Positions 1 to 5,950 of a stretch of DNA of 5,950 nucleotides are shown here, piece by piece. Position 1 is the stretch's first letter, and the number at the start of each line of letters is the position of its first letter. The stretch is from assembly GCA_029243445.1 (NCBI GenBank), contig JAQWSA010000041.1, forward strand, positions 1 through 5,950. The letters run 5' to 3'. The translations under genes were made by a program, and so were the position numbers. Below the pieces are notes generated by a model. That model was not told the origin of the DNA and made no database searches. It was given only the letters and a program-made list of their open reading frames with translations. The DNA is from Alphaproteobacteria bacterium. GTDB taxonomy: Bacteria > Pseudomonadota > Alphaproteobacteria > UBA6615.

Positions 1-256
1 TGCAGCTTGTTGGCGCTATAAACCGGAGTGGGTAGCTGGTCGCATTTCTCCACGACCCGTACTTATGGTTTATTCTGAATTTGATATGTTAGTTCCGGTC
101 ACTGAGCAGCTAACATGTTATGAAGCATTGGGGGAACCTAAGAAGTTAGTTAAAATACCCAATGCACAGCATTACGATTCTTACTATATGACTAACCCCA
201 AATTGCATGAAATTCAGAAAATTGAAGTTCTAAAATGGTATGCTAAATACCTTTAG
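1..256 (+). CDS. Alpha/beta hydrolase, C-terminal fragment (gene enters from the left edge)
   Basis: The frame is open from the first complete codon at position 2 to a TAG at 254-256, giving 84 residues. It is the C-terminal end of a larger protein whose start and nucleophile lie outside the window; the ATG at 65 is internal. The segment RPVLMVYSEFDMLVPV matches the strand-loop that carries the acid of the catalytic triad in alpha/beta hydrolases (Asp28 of the fragment). The later AQHYDSYY supplies the expected triad histidine (His57). The pattern of a Pro-Val-Leu strand, Asp-x-x-Val-Pro, then a Gly/Ala-x-His-Tyr near the C-terminus resembles the dienelactone hydrolase, FrsA and peptidase S15-like branches. 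Substrate cannot be inferred: esterase, lactonase, thioesterase or C-C hydrolase all fit. It ends 18 bases before the ThDP-enzyme gene, so the two are probably cotranscribed. The family call is firm; the specific function is unknown. Confidence 0.8.
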   Translation, partial: AACWRYKPEWVAGRISPRPVLMVYSEFDMLVPVTEQLTCYEALGEPKKLVKIPNAQHYDSYYMTNPKLHEIQKIEVLKWYAKYL

Positions 257-264
257 GTTTAAGT

Positions 265-269
265 GGAGA
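265..269 (+). promoter_or_regulatory. Ribosome binding site deciding the start of the ThDP-enzyme gene
   Basis: GGAGA sits five bases before the ATG at 275. A GTG at 263 opens the same frame four codons earlier, but it overlaps the start of this Shine-Dalgarno sequence and has no comparable one of its own. The ATG at 275 is therefore the preferred start. Confidence 0.75.
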
Positions 270-274
270 ATAAT

Positions 275-1936
275 ATGGAACGTACAGGTGGACAGGTTTT
301 AGTAAGGGCCCTTGAACTTAATGGTATTAAGACAGTTTTTTGCGTTCCGGGGGAAAGCTATCTTGGAGCGCTTGATGCGTTTTATGATGTACGTGATTCT
401 ATACGAGTCATTACTTGTCGACATGAAAGTGGTGCAGCCTATGCGGCAGAAGCACATGGAAAATTAACCGGTCAGCCAGGAATTGCATTTGTTACTAGGG
501 GGCCGGGTGCGTGTAATGCGAGCATTGGTGTTCATACAGCTTTTCAAGATTCTTCTCCAATGATTCTTTTTATAGGTCAGGTTCCGCGCGAGTTTCGGGG
601 TCGTGAGGCTTTTCAGGAAATTGATTTCACTTCCATGTACCAACCTTTATCTAAGTGGGTGGTCGAAGTTGATGATCCTAAGCGGTTGCCTGAAATTATC
701 ACTAGAGCATTTGCTATGGCCAAAGGCGGTCGCCCAGGTCCAGTAGTGATTTCATTACCTGAAGATATGCTCGTTGAGAAAATTCAAGTTGTAGATGTTG
801 TACCTACTCAATTACCAGTTCCGGAGCCGGGTGATAATGATATTAATAAACTTAATAGAATGATATCAGATGCAAAGAAACCGCTTGTTATATTCGGTGG
901 TGGTGGCTGGACACAGGAGTCGGTGGCTGACCTGGAAGCATTTTGTGAAGGAAATAGTTTACCCGCTATTGCTTCATTCAGGGTTCAAGACATTTTTAAT
1001 AACGATCATCCAAATTTTATAGGTGAACTAGGCTACAATACAAACCCTAAGCTAGCTCAACGTGTAAAGAACGCCGATTTTATTTTGGCTATTGGCGCGC
1101 GGTTAGGTGAGACAGCAACTCAGGCTTATACTTTAATTAAAGCACCTAAACCTGATCAAAAACTAGTTCATATTTTTGCTGATCATACTGAGCTCGGCCG
1201 CGTATTTCAGGCTGATCTGTCAATAGCTTCAGACCTTTCAGCTTTTGTTGGTTCGGTGCGCAGAAATATTCAGGTGGATTCTAGTGAATGGGCTTCATGG
1301 CTATCAGAAGGTCGATCAGATTTTGATAAGTGGACAGTGCCTGGAGAATACCCAGGGTCATTGAATCTTGCTGAAGCATTTATACAACTTCGTGATATAT
1401 TACCTAATGATGCAATTTTAACGACGGATGCTGGTAATTTTGCTGGTTGGATAAGTCGTTTTTTTAGGTTTCGAAAATATAGAACTTTGCTTGGTCCAAC
1501 GAATGGGTCGATGGGATACGGTATGCCAGCTGCTATAGCAGCCAAGGCCGAGAAGCCCGAACTTCCGGTTATATGTTATGCAGGTGATGGTGGTATTTTA
1601 ATGACTGGAAATGAATTGGCGACTGCTGTTCAAAACGATCTTCCTATTGTTCTTATCATTGCTAACAATAGTATGTTTGGAACAATCCGGATGCATGAGG
1701 AACGAGAGTTTCCAGGTAGAGAAATTGCTACGCAGTTACAAAACCCTGATTTTGTGGCTTGGGCAGAATCCTTCGGTGCATTAGGTGAGCGTGTTACTAA
1801 AACAGTTGAATTTCGGCCTGCAGTCGAGCGTGCTTTGGCAGCAAGTTGTCCTGTTGTCATTGAGTTGATTCTTGATCAAGAACTAATTTCCAGTAACATT
1901 ACTTTGACGCAATTACGAGCACAGGTACGACAATAA
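275..1936 (+). CDS. Thiamine-diphosphate-dependent enzyme, acetolactate-synthase-like superfamily
   Basis: The 553-residue protein has the three-domain layout of ThDP decarboxylase/ligase enzymes. The N-terminal pyrimidine-binding domain (about 1-170) has VPGES at 24-28, the cofactor-activating glutamate in CRHES (Glu51), RGPGACN at 75-81 and AFQE at 112-115. The central Rossmann-like domain (about 190-330) contains the glycine run GGGG at 208-211 and IGARLGE at 273-279. The C-terminal domain has the ThDP/metal motif GDGG at 437-440, closing with NN at 464-465. The chain length is close to that of acetohydroxyacid synthase (AHAS) catalytic subunits, and segments such as GRPGPVV are shared with them. 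It is probably not the housekeeping IlvB/IlvI: the segment after NN reads SMFGTIRMHEE rather than the AHAS NQHLGMV type, and no ilvN-like regulatory subunit follows. A 2-oxoacid decarboxylase or carboligase is likely, with the substrate unknown. Whether FAD is bound cannot be told. The next gene starts 16 bases downstream, which suggests an operon. Confidence 0.9.
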   Translation: MERTGGQVLVRALELNGIKTVFCVPGESYLGALDAFYDVRDSIRVITCRHESGAAYAAEAHGKLTGQPGIAFVTRGPGACNASIGVHTAFQDSSPMILFIGQVPREFRGREAFQEIDFTSMYQPLSKWVVEVDDPKRLPEIITRAFAMAKGGRPGPVVISLPEDMLVEKIQVVDVVPTQLPVPEPGDNDINKLNRMISDAKKPLVIFGGGGWTQESVADLEAFCEGNSLPAIASFRVQDIFNNDHPNFIGELGYNTNPKLAQRVKNADFILAIGARLGETATQAYTLIKAPKPDQKLVHIFADHTELGRVFQADLSIASDLSAFVGSVRRNIQVDSSEWASWLSEGRSDFDKWTVPGEYPGSLNLAEAFIQLRDILPNDAILTTDAGNFAGWISRFFRFRKYRTLLGPTNGSMGYGMPAAIAAKAEKPELPVICYAGDGGILMTGNELATAVQNDLPIVLIIANNSMFGTIRMHEEREFPGREIATQLQNPDFVAWAESFGALGERVTKTVEFRPAVERALAASCPVVIELILDQELISSNITLTQLRAQVRQ

Positions 1937-1952
1937 AATTGAGAGATTCTAT

Positions 1953-2510
1953 ATGAATCTAAAAAACAAAAAAGCTATTTTTCTAGATCGCGATGGAGTG
2001 ATTAATGTTGATAGTGGCTACATATGGAGAATTGAAGACTTTGTTTTCTATGAAGGTGTATTTGAAGCGTGCAGACAAGCTCGCGAATTGGGCTATATAT
2101 TAATTGTAGTTACTAACCAGGCTGGCATCGGGCGAGGTATTTTTAGTGAAGCTGACTATCAAAATTTATCTTCGTGGATGTGCAGATGTTTTGCCGATCA
2201 CAATATAGAATTAGCAGGAGTTTTTCACGCACCTACTCATCCACAAGATGGTATAGGTATTTATAAAAGGGAGTCTATTGATCGCAAACCGGGACCTGGA
2301 ATGATACTAAAAGCGAGTAATACAATGGGTATTGATTTAAAAAAATCAGCGATGGTTGGCGACCGTGAAACGGATATTGAAGCTGCAATAAATGCAGGCG
2401 TAGGTCAAAAAATACTGATTAATTCTGCTTTATCCGCTGAAACTACAAAAGCTGATATTATAGTAGCTTCTTTGTCTGAAGCTATACATTGGTTATCTAA
2501 CAATAATTAA
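1953..2510 (+). CDS. gmhB: HAD-family phosphatase, D-glycero-D-manno-heptose-1,7-bisphosphate 7-phosphatase-like
   Basis: This 185-residue protein matches GmhB (about 190 residues) along its length. GmhB removes the 7-phosphate of heptose 1,7-bisphosphate in the cytoplasm on the route to ADP-heptose for the lipopolysaccharide core. All HAD catalytic motifs are visible: FLDRDGVIN with nucleophile Asp12 and acid/base Asp14, VVTNQAGI with Thr54, RKP with Arg111-Lys112, and GDRETD with Asp137 and Asp141 for magnesium. The GRGIF segment at 60-64 and SGYI at 21-24 are also typical. The odd point is the zinc loop. Where E. coli GmhB has its three cysteines and one histidine, this protein has Ala93, Thr95, Ser108 and Asp110, judged by alignment from memory. 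It is therefore an active-looking but zinc-free variant, and the substrate may be another sugar phosphate or a histidinol-phosphate-like compound. A GAGAG ribosome site at 1941-1945 supports the ATG at 1953. It is the last + strand gene, converging on the isomerase gene. Confidence 0.82.
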   Translation: MNLKNKKAIFLDRDGVINVDSGYIWRIEDFVFYEGVFEACRQARELGYILIVVTNQAGIGRGIFSEADYQNLSSWMCRCFADHNIELAGVFHAPTHPQDGIGIYKRESIDRKPGPGMILKASNTMGIDLKKSAMVGDRETDIEAAINAGVGQKILINSALSAETTKADIIVASLSEAIHWLSNNN

Positions 2511-2517
2511 TGTATAG
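2482..2517. repeat. 9-bp inverted repeat at the convergent gene ends, possible weak terminator
   Basis: CTATACATT at 2482-2490 is the exact reverse complement of AATGTATAG at 2509-2517, with an 18-base loop that contains the last codons of the phosphatase gene. It spans the junction where two operons converge, where a bidirectional terminator would be expected. The stem is AT-rich, the loop is long and no clean T-tract follows on either side. A terminator role is therefore only a suggestion, and chance is possible in AT-rich DNA. Confidence 0.3.
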
Positions 2518-2520
2518 ATA

Positions 2521-3123
2521 TTATTTGCTATCTAATCGCCAGGCCATCATCTCAAGACGATCCTGTCCAAAAAACAATTCTCCGTCCAAAACCATTGAAG
2601 GTACGCTCCATACCCCGACTGATAATGCTTCATCAGTATTTGAAGACATTTCATCAGAAACTGATTTATTCTCTATTTCTGACATCAGTGTTTTACTATC
2701 TAAACCGACACTTTCTATTATCTTTACAACATCCGCTTTATCATCAATATTCAATTCGTCAACCCAACAGCCGCGCATCAGTGCCCGTGTTAATCTATAG
2801 ACATCTCGTCCAGACTGTAGGGCAGCAATAATTACGTACGATGATAAATGAAACGGGGCAGGAAAATACTTAGGATGAGAATTTAATTCTGTTTTTCTCC
2901 AGGCAGCCCAACGAGGCAATTCTAATAAACGATAATCTTGTAATACTTGCGGCCTATTACCCAGAGGCTGTCCAGCGCCTGCTTCATTCCATGATCTTCC
3001 AACATCAATCGGTTTAAACGCGATCGAACGTTCGTGTGACTTAGCAATACTGTTAAGTTTATCAATTGCTAAATAAGACCATGGCGATACACAAGCAAAG
3101 TAGAAGTCAATAGGGGCATTCAT
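2521..3123 (-). CDS. 2-hydroxychromene-2-carboxylate isomerase / kappa-class GST-like protein (DsbA fold)
   Basis: The 200-residue protein matches the HCCA isomerase family (NahD, about 200 residues), soluble DsbA-fold enzymes that use glutathione as cofactor. The N-terminus IDFYFACVSPWSYLA places SPWS (residues 13-16) where thioredoxin-fold oxidoreductases have CxxC. Ser13 aligns with the serine that activates glutathione in NahD and kappa glutathione transferases. The C-terminal signature has the cis-proline in SVPSM (Pro175) and LDGELFFGQDRL (179-190), both family hallmarks. In naphthalene degradation NahD interconverts 2-hydroxychromene-2-carboxylate and trans-o-hydroxybenzylidenepyruvate, but many homologues have no aromatic pathway nearby and none is seen here. 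A general glutathione-dependent isomerase or transferase is the safer call. GGAG lies seven bases before the ATG (complement of 3131-3134). It follows the acyl-CoA dehydrogenase gene by 50 bases on the same strand, so cotranscription is plausible. Confidence 0.85.
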   Translation of the reverse strand: MNAPIDFYFACVSPWSYLAIDKLNSIAKSHERSIAFKPIDVGRSWNEAGAGQPLGNRPQVLQDYRLLELPRWAAWRKTELNSHPKYFPAPFHLSSYVIIAALQSGRDVYRLTRALMRGCWVDELNIDDKADVVKIIESVGLDSKTLMSEIENKSVSDEMSSNTDEALSVGVWSVPSMVLDGELFFGQDRLEMMAWRLDSK

Positions 3124-3142
3124 AATTAATCTCCGACTGTAG

Positions 3143-3160
3143 TAATATAAATTTATTATA
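3143..3160 (-). promoter_or_regulatory. AT-rich palindrome with a perfect -10 box before the isomerase gene
   Basis: The 50-base gap between the dehydrogenase stop and the isomerase start holds the exact 10-bp palindrome ATAAATTTAT (3147-3156) inside a looser 18-base dyad. On the - strand it also holds TATAAT (complement of 3155-3160), about 31 bases before the isomerase ATG. No convincing -35 hexamer lies 16-18 bases upstream. It could be a secondary internal promoter with an overlapping operator, or simply AT-rich spacer. Confidence 0.25.
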
Positions 3161-3173
3161 TATTTGCGGTTGT

Positions 3174-4961
3174 TTAGAAAGAATCTTCAGGCAGTGCTAG
3201 AACTGAGCCACTTCCTCTGGTTATCTCTGGTAAAAATGTATTAGCACGTGGAAGTACATGGTCAGCATAAAACCTTGCAGTTATTATTTTAGCTTCTAAA
3301 AATGTCTGATCTTTAGAATTTGGTAATTTTCTATGAGCTGCAAGAGCCGAACGGGCCATAAGCCAACCGCCAACAACAGTACCGGTTAAGTGCAGAAAAG
3401 GGGTGGCACCAGAAAATTTTGTATCTATATCATTATTCTTTGGATCCAGTAGCCATTCTGACGCTGTTCTAAGAGAATTAAGCCCTTCACGCAGTGATTT
3501 TTGTATTGCCTTGCAATCTGCATCATCTGTTTCAATTAATTCTTCATCTATTCCTTCAATCTCATTTATAAGATCCTCCATTGCGCTACCTCCATCACGT
3601 AGAAACTTTCTACCCAATAAATCTATAGCCTGAATACCATTCGTGCCCTCGTAGATTGGCGCTATTCGGGAATCTCTAAAATATTGCGCTGCACCAGTTT
3701 CTTCTATAAACCCCATTCCGCCATGAACTTGTAAACCTATCGAAGCTATTTCTACTCCCAGGTCGGTACACCAAGCTTTGACAACTGGTGTAAGTAAATC
3801 CATTCGGGCGTTATTAATATCTCTAACTTTTTCTTCTGTGTGGTTTCTTGATATATCGAGTGCGGAGTTAGTATAATATGTGATAGCTCGCATAGCTTCT
3901 ACTTGAGACCTCATCATCATTAGCATTCTTCTTACGTCGGGATGATTTATGATGGTTGTTGATTTAGTACTTCCACTAACGGCCGCAGATTGAATCCTTG
4001 ATTTTGCAAACTCTACTGCTTGTTGATAGGCGCGTTCGCCAATTGCCACTCCCTGAAGTCCTACATTCAGGCGGGCATTATTCATCATGGTAAACATACA
4101 TCTCAGGCCATCATTTTCTTTTCCTACTAGATAACCGATAGCTCCTTCATTATCACCGTAAGCCATTACACATGTTGGACTGGCATGGATGCCGAGTTTA
4201 TGCTCGATATTTACTGCAAAAACATCGTTTCTTTTTCCTAGGCTACCATCTTCGTTTACTAAAAACTTTGGCACCAAAAACAGGCTAATACCTTTTACGC
4301 CAATGGGGGCATCTGGTAGCCGTGCAAGAACCAGATGCACTATATTTTCAGTTAAATCTTGTTCGCCATAAGTAATGTATATTTTTTGACCTTTAATTCG
4401 GTAATTTTCTCCATCTCGCGTTGCCCGGGTCTTTAATAAGCTCATATCAGTTCCGGCTTGCGGCTCTGTAAGATTCATAGTGCCTGTCCACTCACCGCTT
4501 ACGAGTTTTGGAAGGAACGCTTTGCTTAGTTCTGGTTTTGCATGCGCTATTACAGCCTCAATTGCTCCAATAGTTAGAAGGGGACAAAGAGCCCATGCTA
4601 AATTAGCTGACTGCCACATCTCTTGCAGTGAGGTTGTTAGCGTCCATGGCAAGCCCATTCCGCCATGTTCTGGTGCAAATGGAGTGCCGTTCCAACCTCC
4701 TTCAATAAAACTTATGTAAGCTTCTTTGAACCCTTTTGGGGTCGTAACCTCGCCATCTCTTAGAACTGATGTCTCTTGGTCACCACTTTGATTTAACGGT
4801 GCTACCACCTCACTAGTAAATTTAGCAGATTCGTTTAGTATATGATCGACCATATCACGAGTAATTTCTGAGAAAACTGGCAAGCTATTAAGCTCTTTAA
4901 GGTTGCATAATTCATCAAAAATAAAGAGCATGTCTTTAACAGGAGGGTTATAATCAGACAT
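3174..4961 (-). CDS. Acyl-CoA dehydrogenase, long DmdC-like (3-methylmercaptopropionyl-CoA dehydrogenase) class
   Basis: This 595-residue FAD flavoprotein is predicted to desaturate an acyl-CoA thioester to the 2-enoyl-CoA. Its length, about 200 residues beyond a classic acyl-CoA dehydrogenase, and its N-terminal extension YNPPVKDMLF place it in the group that includes DmdC of dimethylsulfoniopropionate demethylation and the Pseudomonas enzymes of about 600 residues. The flavin-contacting segments are MNLTEPQAGTD (162-172) and ITYGEQD (196-202). The middle beta domain ends near 280, followed by the helical domain with QVHGGMGFIEE (411-421). The catalytic base is Glu438 in APIYEGTNGIQ. The region after about 470 matches the extra C-terminal domain of this class. 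Nothing appears truncated. No other DMSP gene (dmdB, dmdD) is in view, so the substrate could be any short or medium acyl-CoA. An AGGAA site (complement of 4968-4972) precedes the ATG. The isomerase gene follows on the same strand. Confidence 0.92.
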   Translation of the reverse strand: MSDYNPPVKDMLFIFDELCNLKELNSLPVFSEITRDMVDHILNESAKFTSEVVAPLNQSGDQETSVLRDGEVTTPKGFKEAYISFIEGGWNGTPFAPEHGGMGLPWTLTTSLQEMWQSANLAWALCPLLTIGAIEAVIAHAKPELSKAFLPKLVSGEWTGTMNLTEPQAGTDMSLLKTRATRDGENYRIKGQKIYITYGEQDLTENIVHLVLARLPDAPIGVKGISLFLVPKFLVNEDGSLGKRNDVFAVNIEHKLGIHASPTCVMAYGDNEGAIGYLVGKENDGLRCMFTMMNNARLNVGLQGVAIGERAYQQAVEFAKSRIQSAAVSGSTKSTTIINHPDVRRMLMMMRSQVEAMRAITYYTNSALDISRNHTEEKVRDINNARMDLLTPVVKAWCTDLGVEIASIGLQVHGGMGFIEETGAAQYFRDSRIAPIYEGTNGIQAIDLLGRKFLRDGGSAMEDLINEIEGIDEELIETDDADCKAIQKSLREGLNSLRTASEWLLDPKNNDIDTKFSGATPFLHLTGTVVGGWLMARSALAAHRKLPNSKDQTFLEAKIITARFYADHVLPRANTFLPEITRGSGSVLALPEDSF

Positions 4962-5000
4962 AAATATTTCCTATTTGGAGGTATCTTATTGAACTACATT

Positions 5001-5036
5001 TAAAAATAAATAAAAAATATAAGTAGTTCTCTACTT
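5001..5036 (-). terminator. Candidate intrinsic terminator after the FAD-linked dehydrogenase gene
   Basis: Read on the - strand, AAGTAG-AGAA-CTACTT (complement of 5036-5021) forms a six-base-pair stem with a four-base loop. It is followed at once by the T-rich run ATATTTTTTATTTATTTTTA (complement of 5020-5001). It starts about 19 bases past the TGA of the flavoprotein gene and lies before the acyl-CoA dehydrogenase gene. The U-tract is good but the stem is short and has only two G-C pairs, so termination may be partial. The right arm can also pair with a downstream segment (see findings). Confidence 0.5.
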
Positions 5037-5055
5037 TAACACTAAAGGATTTTAT

Positions 5056-5950
5056 TCATAGAATTTTACCAGGGTTCATTATACCAATTGGATCGAATGA
5101 TTTCTTAATATTTTGCATGAGTTCTATCTCTACTGAAGATTTGTATTCTCGGAGCTCACTGACTTTGAACATGCCTATACCATGTTCAGCACTGAAACTA
5201 CCTTTTAGGTCGTTAACAATTTTAACCACCATTTCAGTAATATCATGCCATGAGGAAAGAAATTTTTCATTATCTGTGCCAATAGGTTGCTGTAAATTAT
5301 AGTGAATATTTCCGTCACCTATGTGGCCAAAAGCAACAGGACGAATACCTGGGTAGTTATTAGAAAGTAAAGTATTAGCTCGATGAATAAATTCTGGAAC
5401 TTTGGATATTGGAACTGAAATATCGTTTTTTATACTAGCACCTTCTAGGCTTTGTGCTAATACCATTCCCTCACGTATAAACCACATCTGTTCTCGTTGA
5501 CTTACCGATTGGCAAATTACGGCGTCCACCAATAGTTCTTCTTCAATAGCCTCTGATAAAAAATGTTCCATTATTAAATTAAGCCCACTATTCATAGATC
5601 CGGACTCAAATTCTATTAACGCATAATATTCATGCTTATCAATCATTGGATCGATAGTACCTGGAATGTGTTTTAAAGACAGATCCAGGCCTATTCTTGG
5701 GATTAGTTCGAACGTTGAAATAGTATCTGCACTTGTTAAACGTGCTTTGCTTAATAGTTCAATTACGGTCTCTAGGTTTTTTAAAGCAACGAAACTAGTT
5801 TGACGTTCTAGAGGAAGTGGGAATAGCTTAATGACTGCACCAGTTATAATACCTAAGGTTCCTTCAGAGCCGATAAATATTTGCTTTAAGTTATAACCAG
5901 TATTGTCTTTGCGAAGAGATTTTAGACCGTCCCAAATTTTTCCATTTGGT
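5056..5950 (-). CDS. FAD-linked 2-hydroxyacid dehydrogenase (D-2-hydroxyglutarate / D-lactate dehydrogenase-like), C-terminal part
   Basis: The - strand frame is open from the right edge to a TGA at 5056-5058, giving 297 residues; the family is usually about 460-480. The N-terminal part with the first half of the FAD domain is outside the window, and the ATG at 5646 is internal. Visible landmarks of the vanillyl-alcohol-oxidase-type FAD fold are GYNLKQIFIGSEGTLGIIT (fragment residues 18-36), where the SEGTLG loop holds the flavin pyrophosphate. The cap domain then carries GHIGDGNIH (208-216) and SAEHGIG (252-258). In human D2HGDH the equivalent histidines and glutamate bind the active-site metal. 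The ending FDPIGIMNPGKIL is a family hallmark. GHIGDGNIHYNLQQP and SAEHGIG resemble D2HGDH/Dld2-type enzymes more than the GlcD subunit of glycolate oxidase, but D-lactate dehydrogenase is also possible. Such enzymes oxidise D-2-hydroxyacids and pass electrons to a flavoprotein or the quinone pool. It shares its strand with the acyl-CoA dehydrogenase gene 94 bases on, behind a candidate terminator. Confidence 0.88.
   Translation of the reverse strand, partial: PNGKIWDGLKSLRKDNTGYNLKQIFIGSEGTLGIITGAVIKLFPLPLERQTSFVALKNLETVIELLSKARLTSADTISTFELIPRIGLDLSLKHIPGTIDPMIDKHEYYALIEFESGSMNSGLNLIMEHFLSEAIEEELLVDAVICQSVSQREQMWFIREGMVLAQSLEGASIKNDISVPISKVPEFIHRANTLLSNNYPGIRPVAFGHIGDGNIHYNLQQPIGTDNEKFLSSWHDITEMVVKIVNDLKGSFSAEHGIGMFKVSELREYKSSVEIELMQNIKKSFDPIGIMNPGKIL

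Noticed and set aside
1270..1860. Two - strand reading frames inside the ThDP-enzyme gene
   Set aside because: They are antisense shadows of a well-supported gene that includes its ThDP motif, and their translations show no recognisable domain.
275..1936. Housekeeping acetolactate synthase large subunit (ilvB/ilvI)
   Set aside because: No small subunit follows, and the segment after the ThDP-binding asparagines differs from the conserved AHAS sequence. Only a superfamily call is justified.
2510..2831. Two + strand reading frames opposite the 3' half of the isomerase gene
   Set aside because: Both lie entirely antisense to a protein with clear family motifs, have low-complexity Ser/Thr-rich translations and no good ribosome site.
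3403..4719. Three + strand frames inside the acyl-CoA dehydrogenase gene
   Set aside because: They mirror conserved parts of the dehydrogenase on the other strand, and no independent coding signal was seen.
3174..4961. Assignment of the acyl-CoA dehydrogenase as dmdC in a DMSP demethylation pathway
   Set aside because: The class is shared by many fatty-acyl-CoA dehydrogenases, and no dmdB or dmdD neighbour is present, so the substrate is left open.
4970..4981. CCTCC on the - strand just upstream of the dehydrogenase ribosome site, as a sequestering element
   Set aside because: Only about three bases could pair across a short loop with the AGG of the ribosome site, which is too weak to support.
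1..5950. Search for CRISPR repeats, tRNA/rRNA genes, transposase or integrase genes, and tandem repeats
   Set aside because: No regularly spaced repeats, cloverleaf-like segments or mobile-element proteins were seen by eye. The window is almost fully occupied by metabolic genes.

Overview
This is an AT-rich stretch of bacterial chromosome. Every protein resembles Pseudomonadota (proteobacterial) families: a GmhB-type heptose-bisphosphate phosphatase, a long acyl-CoA dehydrogenase of the DmdC/FadE-like class, a glutathione-type HCCA isomerase and a D-2-hydroxyglutarate-dehydrogenase-like flavoprotein. A Gram-negative alpha- or gammaproteobacterium, possibly aquatic given the low GC, fits best. 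That placement is inference; no marker gene is present.

The left half (1-2510) reads on the + strand as three tightly spaced genes: the C-terminal end of an alpha/beta hydrolase, a complete thiamine-diphosphate (ThDP) enzyme of the acetolactate-synthase superfamily, and a complete HAD phosphatase of the GmhB/HisB-N type. Gaps of 16-18 bases, with a Shine-Dalgarno sequence before both downstream genes, indicate one operon entering from the left. The phosphatase suggests phosphorylated-sugar chemistry, perhaps surface polysaccharide, but the substrates of the other two cannot be read from sequence.

The right half (2521-5950) reads on the - strand. In transcription order it holds the C-terminal part of an FAD-linked 2-hydroxyacid dehydrogenase, a candidate intrinsic terminator, a complete acyl-CoA dehydrogenase and a complete DsbA-fold isomerase. 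This looks catabolic: oxidation of a D-2-hydroxyacid, alpha,beta-desaturation of an acyl-CoA, and a glutathione-dependent isomerisation or transferase step. The two blocks converge at 2511-2520 with only ten bases between stop codons.

No mobile element, CRISPR array, RNA gene, phage gene or clearly novel system was found. The points most worth a second look are the phosphatase lacking all four expected zinc ligands, the overlapping alternative hairpins before the acyl-CoA dehydrogenase gene, and the unassigned ThDP enzyme beside a sugar phosphatase. There is no gene-free stretch longer than about 100 bases.
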